64,000 nucleotides of DNA from Hymenobacter cyanobacteriorum. GTDB lineage: Bacteria; Bacteroidota; Bacteroidia; Cytophagales; Hymenobacteraceae. Made by a program: the position numbers and the translations under genes. The DNA lies in the NCBI RefSeq assembly GCF_022631375.1, contig NZ_JALBGC010000002.1, positions 62,001 through 126,000 of the forward strand, written 5' to 3'. The notes beneath the pieces were generated by a model that saw nothing but the letters and a program-made list of their open reading frames with translations, was not told the DNA's origin and did not search any database. Numbering within the stretch: position 1 is the first letter of the stretch; each line of letters starts with the position of its first letter. Shown piece by piece: positions 57,565 through 64,000 of this stretch.

Positions 57565-60255
57565 CTATGCGGGCGGCATGGTGGCCAGCAGCGCTTCCAG
57601 CTCGGCGGGCAGCGCGGCGAGCACCCGCTCTACTACGGTACTTAAGTTGCCCACGGCCCCGGCCAGTACCTTGGGCGACGGCGCGGGCGACGTAGCCGAG
57701 CGGTGCGCCCGGGCCAGCACATCGAGCGAAGGGGCCACGGCGGCCACCCCCAGCGCCAGCAGGTTGGGCCGAATGTGGTGGGCCACCTCGGCCGCCTCAA
57801 GCCACTGGCCGGCCGCCGCCGCGGCGCGCAGCTGGGCCAGGCTCCGGGGCATGTTGGCCAGCACCGAGCGCAGAATCTGCACCACGAACGCGCTGCGGCC
57901 CTGGGCCTGGCGCTTCAGCAGGCTCAGGTCGTAGAGCGGCGTGGGGCCTGCGTCGAGCACTTCCACCAGCTTGCGGTAGAGGGCTTCCTGGCCGATGGGC
58001 TTGGGCAGGTAGGCATTCATGCCCGCCGCCAGGTAGCCCTCAATGTCTTCGCGGAATACGTTGGCGGTGAATGCGATGACCGGCGTAGCGGCCCGGGCTG
58101 GGTCGCCCATCTGGCGCAGGCGCTGGGTCACGTCCACGCCGCTCAGGCCGGGCATCTGCACGTCCATCAGCACCACGTCGTAGCGGTGCGCGGCCAGGCG
58201 GGCCAGGCCGGCGGGGCCGGTGGCGGCCTGGTCGAGCTGCACGCCCCAGGGCTCGGCCATCATCTCCACCAGGGTGCGGTTCACGTCGTTGTCTTCGATA
58301 ACCAGCACGCGCACGCCGGCCAGCCGGCCCGTGTCGTAGGCGGCGGGGGCCGCTGCTGCCGGCGCGGGGGCCGCGGCCCGGGGCAGGGTTACGGTGAAGG
58401 CAAAGGTGCTGCCGCGGCCTTCCTCACTGGCCAGCGTGAGCGTGCCGCCCAGCTGCGCCACCAGGGCCCGGCTGATGCTCAAGCCCAGGCCCGTGCCGCC
58501 AAACTGCCGGGCCGTGCCGGCCTGGGCCTGGGTGAAGCTCTCGAAGATGCGCGCCTGCTGCGCCGCCGGAATGCCCGGCCCCGTGTCGCTCACCCGGAAG
58601 CGCACCGTGAGCTCGTCGGCCGTTTCGTCCACGAGCTCGCCCACCACGTCAATGGTGCCTTGCTCGGTGAATTTCACGGCGTTGCTCACCAGGTTGATGA
58701 GGATTTGGTTGAGGCGGTGGGCATCGCCGATAACCCAGGGGTAGGGGCAGCTGGTGCGCAGCGGCACGCCCGTAAAGGCCAGCCCTTTGGCGGCGGCCTG
58801 CGCGGCCAGCGGCTGCACGGCGGCCCCCATCGAGTCGCAGAGGTTGAAGGCGACCTGCTCCATCTCCAGCTTGCCGGCCGAGATTTTGGCCATGTCGAGC
58901 ACGTCGTTGAGCACCGCCAGCAGGTGCTGGCCCGAGCGCTGCATCAGGCCGATGAGCCGCTGCTGGCGCGCATCGAGGCGGGTGGTGGCCAGCTGGTCGG
59001 CCATGCCCAGCACCCCGTTCATGGGCGTGCGGATTTCGTGGCTCATGTTGGCCAGGAAGTTCTGGCGGGCGGTGGCCGTGGCTTCGGCCTCGTCGCGGGC
59101 CAGGCGCAGGGCCTGCTCGGCCTCCACGCGGGCCGTGATGTCGTGCGAGTGGGAGATGATGTAGGGCGCCTGGCCCGGCTCGCGCACCACAAAGTTGTGG
59201 TAGAGCAGGTGGCGCACGTCGGTGCGGCCGCGGGGCTGCACGCGCAGCACGCCTTCGGCCTCGCCGGCCCCGGCAATGTGGGCCAGGTACCGGCCGAAGC
59301 TGGCCTGGTCTTCGGGCAGTAAGAAAGCCGCTACCGGCCGGCCCACCAGCTCATCCATAGCCTGGCCCAGCAGGTTGGCCAGGGCTGGATTGACGGTGAT
59401 GACCGTGCCGGCCAGGTCGTAGGTGCAGATGAAAGCCTGGGCGTAATGCATCAGGTCGCGGTACTGCTTTTCGTTGCGCACAAGCGCCTGCTGGGTTTGC
59501 TCCTGCTCGGTCACATCGAGGCCGTAGGCAATGAACCACGGCGCCGCGCCATCGGGCGAGGGCACCGGGTGCAGGCGGCGCAGGTACTGGCGGCGGCCGG
59601 CAGGCTTGTCCACCGTTTCCGTCCAGGCCACGTCCTGGCCGGTGGCGGCCTGCTCGAACCGGGCCAGGCGCCGGGCCATCACTTCGGCCGGGCGGCCCAG
59701 GTCGGCCCCCAGCTCGGCCACGGTGCGGCCCAGGGCCGCCTGCCGCAGGGCCGGGTCGGCCAGGGTGGCCGGGTTGAGGTACTGGTAGCGCCGGTCGGCT
59801 CCCACCACGGCCACTTCGGCCGGCAGGCTGTGCAGAATGGTTTCGTAGAAAGCCCGTTGGGCCACCAGCTCGGCCTGCGCCTGGTGCAGGGCCGTCACGT
59901 CGAGCAGGTACAGGTTCACGTAGCCCTCCTCCGCCAGCGGCACCACATCCACCTGAAACCACTTAGTGGCGGCGGCCACTTCCACCTCCACGCGCTGCCG
60001 CACCCCGGCCGCCAGCGTGCTCGCCGTGGCAGCCTGCAGCTCGGCGAAAAGCGCAGCGTAGGCCGCTTCGGGTAGCTGGCTCTGCAGGCGCAGGGCGGCC
60101 GCGTTGGCGTAGCGGCGCTCGCCCGCCAGGCTGAGCCGCAGGATGGGGTTGGGGTTCTCCTCCGGCACGCGCGCAATGGCGCGTAGCGCCTGCCAGTCGC
60201 GGGCAAGTTCTTCGGGCTGGTTGGCAGGGGCAGAGGCAGCTGGCAAGTCGGGCAT
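57565..60255 (-). CDS. hybrid histidine kinase with three PAS, receiver and Hpt domains
   Basis: An 896-residue cytoplasmic sensor kinase. Three PAS domains (about 30-125, 135-255, 265-380) precede the HisKA domain with phospho-acceptor H406 (ANMSHEIRTPMNG). The ATPase domain (about 510-625) has N boxes (NLVSNAVKF) and G boxes (DTGPGIP, GGTGLGLSI). The receiver (about 645-765) has D698 (LMDVQMPG). The C-terminal Hpt domain (about 790-890) has H826 (AHHIRPNLLALG). It forms a full phosphorelay within one protein. No membrane segments are seen. Confidence 0.93.
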   Translation of the reverse strand: MPDLPAASAPANQPEELARDWQALRAIARVPEENPNPILRLSLAGERRYANAAALRLQSQLPEAAYAALFAELQAATASTLAAGVRQRVEVEVAAATKWFQVDVVPLAEEGYVNLYLLDVTALHQAQAELVAQRAFYETILHSLPAEVAVVGADRRYQYLNPATLADPALRQAALGRTVAELGADLGRPAEVMARRLARFEQAATGQDVAWTETVDKPAGRRQYLRRLHPVPSPDGAAPWFIAYGLDVTEQEQTQQALVRNEKQYRDLMHYAQAFICTYDLAGTVITVNPALANLLGQAMDELVGRPVAAFLLPEDQASFGRYLAHIAGAGEAEGVLRVQPRGRTDVRHLLYHNFVVREPGQAPYIISHSHDITARVEAEQALRLARDEAEATATARQNFLANMSHEIRTPMNGVLGMADQLATTRLDARQQRLIGLMQRSGQHLLAVLNDVLDMAKISAGKLEMEQVAFNLCDSMGAAVQPLAAQAAAKGLAFTGVPLRTSCPYPWVIGDAHRLNQILINLVSNAVKFTEQGTIDVVGELVDETADELTVRFRVSDTGPGIPAAQQARIFESFTQAQAGTARQFGGTGLGLSISRALVAQLGGTLTLASEEGRGSTFAFTVTLPRAAAPAPAAAAPAAYDTGRLAGVRVLVIEDNDVNRTLVEMMAEPWGVQLDQAATGPAGLARLAAHRYDVVLMDVQMPGLSGVDVTQRLRQMGDPARAATPVIAFTANVFREDIEGYLAAGMNAYLPKPIGQEALYRKLVEVLDAGPTPLYDLSLLKRQAQGRSAFVVQILRSVLANMPRSLAQLRAAAAAGQWLEAAEVAHHIRPNLLALGVAAVAPSLDVLARAHRSATSPAPSPKVLAGAVGNLSTVVERVLAALPAELEALLATMPPA

Positions 60256-60625
60256 GGTGCGGGTGAAAAGGCAAAGGCTTACAAGATGGCGCCGCCAACC
60301 GGCATTGTTCAGCCCGGGCGCACTAAAGGCAGTATTTGCTGTGCCAACCGGCCCCATTGCTGGCCGAAAGCGACACCCGAAAATCTGGTCGTTCAGGGGG
60401 CTTTCGCCTGCGTATGGCTTGCCACGCAGGCTGGTTGTGTTGCCGGCAACGCACCTGGAACGGGCCCGCACTCCGGCTTAGGCGACGCGTTTATTTAGGA
60501 AACGGGTCTGTTCACCCACGGATTGGGGGGCTTGGACGAACTCAAAACCCCTTGCCTTAAGTGCAACCATACATTTGTATCGTTCAAAAGCAACGCCGCT
60601 CATCCTCTCTAAACTGCTCTCCGTT
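60256..60625. other. intergenic region upstream of the hybrid kinase and the carboxypeptidase-like gene
   Basis: About 370 bases between divergent genes. The perfect -7 box of the plus gene lies at 60570-60577. A GCCTGCGT/ACGCAGGC hairpin sits at 60406-60431, and no clear -7 box for the kinase gene was found. No other gene is evident. Confidence 0.5.
60570..60577 (+). promoter_or_regulatory. -7 promoter element of the carboxypeptidase-like protein gene
   Basis: TACATTTG matches the consensus; a TTG at 60552-60554 may serve as the -33 element with a 15-base spacer, somewhat short. A leader of about 45 bases follows. Confidence 0.62.
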
Positions 60626-61108
60626 ATGCGTTCCGTCCTCTTTCTCGCCGCCACTGTCCTCACTTGCTCGCTCGGCTTCAACAAGGCCCAGGCCCAAACG
60701 GCATTGGCTTTCGCCAGCAATGCCGAATACGCAACGGCTGGCAGCAGCGAAACCCCTACGGCCAGCAAAAATTCGGAGAAGATGGTGCTCACCGGTAAAA
60801 TCACCAACGCCGCCGGCGTGCTGCCCGGTGCCGTGGTCATCATCACGGCCACCAAGCAAATGGCCGTGACCAACGCCGAAGGCGAGTTTGAGTTCGTGGT
60901 GCCCGCCAACGCCGGCCCCCTCGATGCCCGCGTTACGTACGGTGGCTACGCCGACGAGAAAATGGTACTCAACGCCGCCAACGCCGAGTCGACCGTGAGC
61001 CTGACCAACGCGCACGTCGTTGTGGTGGCGCGCAGCCAGCGGCTCGAAAAATACCTCAAAACCGCCCGCAAGCAAATCAAGCACGAATTGCGGCAGCTGC
61101 ACAAGTAA
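60626..61108 (+). CDS. exported protein with carboxypeptidase-like regulatory domain
   Basis: A 160-residue protein. Signal peptide about 1-24 (KAQAQ), then a carboxypeptidase-D regulatory-like (CarboxypepD_reg) Ig-like fold at about 53-120, with VLTGKITNAAGVLPGAVVIITATKQMAVTNAEGEFEFVVP. The short C-terminal part ends in a basic helix (RLEKYLKTARKQIKHELRQL). In Bacteroidota such small proteins are periplasmic or surface-associated; the role is unknown. The ATG at 60626 is chosen because it starts the signal peptide. Confidence 0.82.
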   Translation: MRSVLFLAATVLTCSLGFNKAQAQTALAFASNAEYATAGSSETPTASKNSEKMVLTGKITNAAGVLPGAVVIITATKQMAVTNAEGEFEFVVPANAGPLDARVTYGGYADEKMVLNAANAESTVSLTNAHVVVVARSQRLEKYLKTARKQIKHELRQLHK

Positions 61109-61202
61109 GCCCGGCGCGGGCTGCTTCTGCCCGGCCAATGCGCCCGTTCGGCCCCGCCTGAATTGCCTCCGCTTAGGAAAGCCGCGAGGGTGTAAAACAC
61201 AA

Positions 61203-61240
61203 AAACGTCCTGCCAGGCTGGTTGCTCGGCAGGACGTTTC
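61203..61240. terminator. bidirectional terminator
   Basis: A 12-base stem AAACGTCCTGCC (61203-61214) with its complement (61228-61239). It serves the plus-strand carboxypeptidase-like gene and the minus-strand metallo-hydrolase, with A and T runs at the edges. Confidence 0.78.
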
Positions 61241-61257
61241 TGCGTAGCTGCATTCGC

Positions 61258-62037
61258 TTACTTGGCCGCGAGGTACCAGTTGCGCAGCCGCACGTCAATT
61301 TTCTTGTTGCCCGCGTTCACCTGCTGCTTGAAGCTAGCCACGTCGCTCAAGCCGTTCTGGCCCCGGTAGTGGTAGGGGTACACAATGCTCGGCTTGAAGG
61401 CCAGCACGCCCTGCGCGGCCTGGTTCACGTCCATGGTGTAGGGCAGGTTCATGCACACAAAGGCCACGTCGATGTTCTTCAGCGCGCGCATTTCGGCCGT
61501 GTCCTCCGTGTCGCCCGACAGATACACGTTTTTGCCGCCCAGACCCAGCACGTAGCCATTGCCACGGCCTTTGATATGCGGTGCATCAGGCGCTTCGGGC
61601 AGGTTATACATCGGAATGGCTGCCACGCTCATGCCCAGCGTGTCGAGCTTCTGGCCGTTATTCAGAATGCGAACCTGCGCTTTGTATTCGGCCGGCAGCT
61701 TCTCGGCCACGGCTTTGGGCACCACCATCAGGGCCTTGCCCACCGAAAGGCCCGCCAGCGTTTTCGGGTCGAGGTGGTCGCCGTGAATGTCGGTAATCAG
61801 AATAACATCGGGCGCGGCCAGGCCGGCGTAGGCCTCGGCTCCGCCGTAGGGGTCTACGTAAATGGTTTTGCCGTTCCAAGTAAACACCACGCTGCCGTGC
61901 GTGATGGGCTGCACCGTGAGCGGGCCCTTTTTGGTGGCAATCTGGTCGGCGGGCACGCGCAGAGCGGTGGCGGTTTGGGCCTGGGCCTGCACGGCAAAAG
62001 CCGCCAGCGCGGCCGTAAGGAAGAGGGTGGGTTTCAT
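61258..62037 (-). CDS. metallo-beta-lactamase-fold hydrolase (UlaG-like)
   Basis: A 259-residue exported protein with a signal peptide (about 1-21, VQAQAQ) and an MBL-type fold. The metal-binding motif is TDIHGDHLD at 82-90; further His and Asp ligands appear in YLSGDTEDTAEM and VYPYHYRGQN near 230. The sequence resembles the UlaG/L-ascorbate-6-phosphate lactonase-like group more than beta-lactamases. The substrate is unknown. The closest gene on the same strand is the DUF4468 protein, 190 bases upstream. Confidence 0.87.
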   Translation of the reverse strand: MKPTLFLTAALAAFAVQAQAQTATALRVPADQIATKKGPLTVQPITHGSVVFTWNGKTIYVDPYGGAEAYAGLAAPDVILITDIHGDHLDPKTLAGLSVGKALMVVPKAVAEKLPAEYKAQVRILNNGQKLDTLGMSVAAIPMYNLPEAPDAPHIKGRGNGYVLGLGGKNVYLSGDTEDTAEMRALKNIDVAFVCMNLPYTMDVNQAAQGVLAFKPSIVYPYHYRGQNGLSDVASFKQQVNAGNKKIDVRLRNWYLAAK

Positions 62038-62230
62038 CGGTATTCTGAGGTTAGCTAAAGTTTCTAATCGGGCTTTTTAGCAGTACGGCTTCACCGCAGG
62101 AGCTGCCCAACAATGCGACCATAACCTGAATACGCCGCACAAGTTCAGACCGTGAATCGGACCTGATAATTGCGAAGGCCAGCGCCGCCTCCCGCCGCCT
62201 GGCCATGAGCTATACCCGCCAGCACTTGTT

Positions 62231-62818
62231 CTATTCACGCCCCGTTTCGCTGCTCGGCTTGCGCATGCTCTGCTGCAAGCGGGCCAGCACCTCATCGGCA
62301 ATTTCCTTAAAGCAGGTGCGCATATTTATCAGGTCGCGAAACGCCGGTTCCCGAATGGGTTTAACATTGCCATTGTAGTAAGATTCGACGGGGATTTCAG
62401 TAGAGGACTGTCCGGGGCCTGGCTCAATAAAGACGAAGTCTTTCACCTCGTATTTGTAGCGGCCTTCGCGCACAGAAATTGTGGCGTTGTAGCGCAGTGA
62501 GCGCGGGAGCAAGTTGTGACCTGCCCAGTCAACTGCAAAAGGGCAGACGCCGGTTGTGCGAATTACCTCGGTATCGGGCTCACGCGTGCTGACTGGAAGC
62601 AGCGTGGCCGGCGTTACCTGCCGGGCCCAGGCCCGGGCGCGTAGCACTAACTCTGCCTGGCTCGCACCCTCGACGGATACCACTGCCGTGTAGGTAAACC
62701 GGTGTGGGGCCTGGGCCAGGCTAAGCGTCGATAAGGTCTGACCCAGGCCAGGGTTGGCTAGGCTGCCGAGGCTCATCAGCAATAGAACCCGGAAAGCAAC
62801 GGTGGAATACGGCGTCAT
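62231..62818 (-). CDS. DUF4468 domain exported protein
   Basis: A 195-residue protein with a signal peptide (about 1-27, NPGLGQ) and a single DUF4468 domain (about 40-135), marked by FTYTAVVSVEGASQAELVLRARAWARQV, LRYNATISVREGRYKYEVKDFVF. DUF4468 has a TATA-binding-protein-like fold and occurs in many Bacteroidota exported proteins of unknown function. The C-terminal part is helical (KEIADEVLARLQQSMRK). Confidence 0.82.
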   Translation of the reverse strand: MTPYSTVAFRVLLLMSLGSLANPGLGQTLSTLSLAQAPHRFTYTAVVSVEGASQAELVLRARAWARQVTPATLLPVSTREPDTEVIRTTGVCPFAVDWAGHNLLPRSLRYNATISVREGRYKYEVKDFVFIEPGPGQSSTEIPVESYYNGNVKPIREPAFRDLINMRTCFKEIADEVLARLQQSMRKPSSETGRE

Positions 62819-62960
62819 TGGTTAGGTAAGGTCTGCTGATACTTGCGCGCTGCGAGCGAAAAGAAGGTTTTCAAAATGCAGCGGCCAGTGTGGCACAAGC
62901 TACCACTAATAAAGGCGCAAATAATTTCCTCCGTATCGGACGGACACGCGGCATCAGCTC

Positions 62961-62997
62961 AATAAAAAAAGCCCGGCACCTTGCGGCGCCGGGCTGG
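62961..62997 (-). terminator. Rho-independent terminator of the phage-like gene
   Basis: Stem AGCCCGGC (62970-62977) with GCCGGGCT (62988-62995). On the minus strand it is followed by TTTTTTTATT, which ends the gene at 63020. Confidence 0.85.
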
Positions 62998-63019
62998 CAG
63001 AAGAAAGAAAGAACAATAA

Positions 63020-63811
63020 TTAGGCAGCAGCTTTCTCGCCGTTCTCGCGGTCGTCGATGGCTTTGCGCAGCTTGGCAATGGCCTGCAGCGCGCGCTCCTC
63101 ATCGAGGCGGTTGATGTTGAGCAGCATCTTGGTCTTCTCGGGGCGGGTAATCACCGGGTGGTTCAGCAGACGGATGATTTCCTCTTTCTGCGAAGCCGTG
63201 GCGTATTGCACCGCTACGGGCGCTTCGGCGGCAACGGCCGGCGCTTCGGCAGGCACCACCTGCATGGCGGGCACGGGCTGAGCCACGGCGGCTACGGCCG
63301 GCACCGGCGCGGTAGCGGCGGGCTTGTTGGTGTCGTAGTCCATTTCCTCGGCAGGAGTGGGCTCATAGCCGGCGGCGCGGATAATCCAGGCCAGGATGTT
63401 GCGGTAGGCCTTGCCCACGGCGCGGGTCTGCGCCATGCTCATAATGGCAAACTCCTGGTAGAATTTCTTGCCGCTCTCCTTGTTCGAGCACACGGCGAAG
63501 CCGGCACCCACCGTCACGCCGTGGCGGATGTCGAACAGCGTCACTTTGGCCTGGTATTTCAGTTCCTCGGGGCTGCCCACGTTGATGACGTGCTCCACGA
63601 TGGGCACGATGCCCAGGCGCGAGCCGGCGTACTGCCAGCCCTCCACGTTCACAAACTCCTTGCCCTGCACAGTCGTGCTAAGCTTGTTGTCTTTAATGAA
63701 CTTGGCAAGGTCCTTCGCCAAATCCAGCGTCTCGTCGGAACGCGCGATGTCGAAACTTTCGACTTTAGCCTTCTTGGTAACTTCTTTGGTGGTTTTGGGA
63801 GCCTCGTTCAT
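63020..63811 (-). CDS. phage/plasmid-type putative single-strand-annealing or recombination protein
   Basis: A 263-residue cytoplasmic protein. The core (about 45-160) contains VNVEGWQYAGSRLGIVPIVE, VTVGAGFAVCSNKESGKKFYQEFAIMSMAQTRAVGKAYRN and AWIIRAAGYEPTPAEEMD. From memory, this order (a GWQ-like segment, a SMAQTRA segment, then AGYEPTPAEEM) is shared by proteins in many phages, plasmids and actinobacterial genomes suspected to act in homologous recombination; that identity should be treated as inference. The remaining tail is Ala/Pro-rich with a helical end. A palindrome and a -7 box lie upstream, suggesting repression. Confidence 0.65.
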   Translation of the reverse strand: MNEAPKTTKEVTKKAKVESFDIARSDETLDLAKDLAKFIKDNKLSTTVQGKEFVNVEGWQYAGSRLGIVPIVEHVINVGSPEELKYQAKVTLFDIRHGVTVGAGFAVCSNKESGKKFYQEFAIMSMAQTRAVGKAYRNILAWIIRAAGYEPTPAEEMDYDTNKPAATAPVPAVAAVAQPVPAMQVVPAEAPAVAAEAPVAVQYATASQKEEIIRLLNHPVITRPEKTKMLLNINRLDEERALQAIAKLRKAIDDRENGEKAAA

Positions 63812-63847
63812 GGCGGTGTGGGGTTTTAATGTGTCCAACTGATGTTC

Positions 63848-63860
63848 GGGTTAATAACCC
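63848..63860. promoter_or_regulatory. operator-like palindrome at the transcription start of the phage-like gene
   Basis: GGGTTAATAACCC is a perfect 6-1-6 inverted repeat. It overlaps the -7 box (TAGCTTTG, minus strand, 63860-63867) by one base and covers the expected transcription start, a position typical for repressor binding. Confidence 0.55.
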
Positions 63861-63867
63861 AAAGCTA
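63860..63867 (-). promoter_or_regulatory. -7 promoter element of the phage-like gene
   Basis: TAGCTTTG on the minus strand matches the consensus; the leader to the ATG at 63811 would be about 42 bases. The gene is preceded by strongly AT-rich DNA (63885-63960). Confidence 0.6.
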
Positions 63868-64000
63868 GAAAGAAACGTGCCACAATTGCCAAAAATATTG
63901 GTAAATTTTTATAATGAAAATCAGCGTGTTATAAGTCGATTAAAAATGTATACTAGCTAATCAGGTTAGAGATGAGCTGGCATGGGCGCTATTCCATTGA

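Overview
The window looks like a chromosomal stretch from a GC-rich member of the Bacteroidota, most probably Hymenobacter or a close relative in Hymenobacteraceae. The evidence is high G+C coding DNA, repeated Bacteroidota-type -7 boxes (TAnnTTTG), no consistent Shine-Dalgarno sites, three clear type IX secretion (T9SS) cargo proteins with C-terminal sorting domains, a giant SprB-like repeat protein, TonB-dependent receptors, a LytTR regulator, a CHRD lipoprotein and DUF2490/DUF4468 proteins. No rRNA, tRNA, insertion sequence, CRISPR array or replication origin was seen.

Layout. 1-6.2 kb: a cut gene end, a 2'-5' RNA ligase-like protein, imidazolonepropionase (hutI), an ECF sigma factor coupled to a membrane-anchored outer-membrane-barrel protein, PhzF and YdeI-like enzymes. 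6.3-16.7 kb: a TPR protein, a lower-GC two-gene nucleotidyltransferase module, ruvC, a flippase-like membrane protein plus glycosyltransferase, a c-type cytochrome, a frameshifted phosphodiester glycosidase, a gene split by an in-frame stop, an OppC-like permease and a PP2C phosphatase. 16.7-25.3 kb: envelope polysaccharide genes (O-antigen ligase and Wzz on the minus strand; Wzx-like flippase and a GT4 glycosyltransferase on the plus strand; then a polysaccharide deacetylase coupled to a GT2). 25.5-37.8 kb: CHRD lipoprotein, TonB receptor with a cytochrome-like lipoprotein, TatD, umuD/umuC, a T9SS subtilase and paaN. 37.9-52.2 kb: L,D-transpeptidase, DUF2490 protein, a second TonB receptor, the SprB-like adhesin, acidic small proteins, a GNAT and a secreted endonuclease. 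52.4-64 kb: rhodanese, GAF protein, recQ, a LytTR regulator convergent with a hybrid histidine kinase, a metallo-hydrolase, a DUF4468 protein and a phage/plasmid-like putative recombination protein.

Several themes join these genes. Surface secretion and polymer building are the main one: T9SS cargo, SprB, polysaccharide genes and TonB receptors. DNA repair is the second: ruvC, umuDC, recQ and the putative annealing protein. Regulation by compact promoters is the third: several -7 boxes lie only 4-6 nt from the start codon, implying leaderless or nearly leaderless mRNAs.

The most notable non-gene structure is a set of palindromic dispersed repeats in at least three families. One copy lies in frame inside a glycosyltransferase gene. 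There are also two clean palindromic operator candidates, upstream of umuD and upstream of the phage-like gene at the right end.
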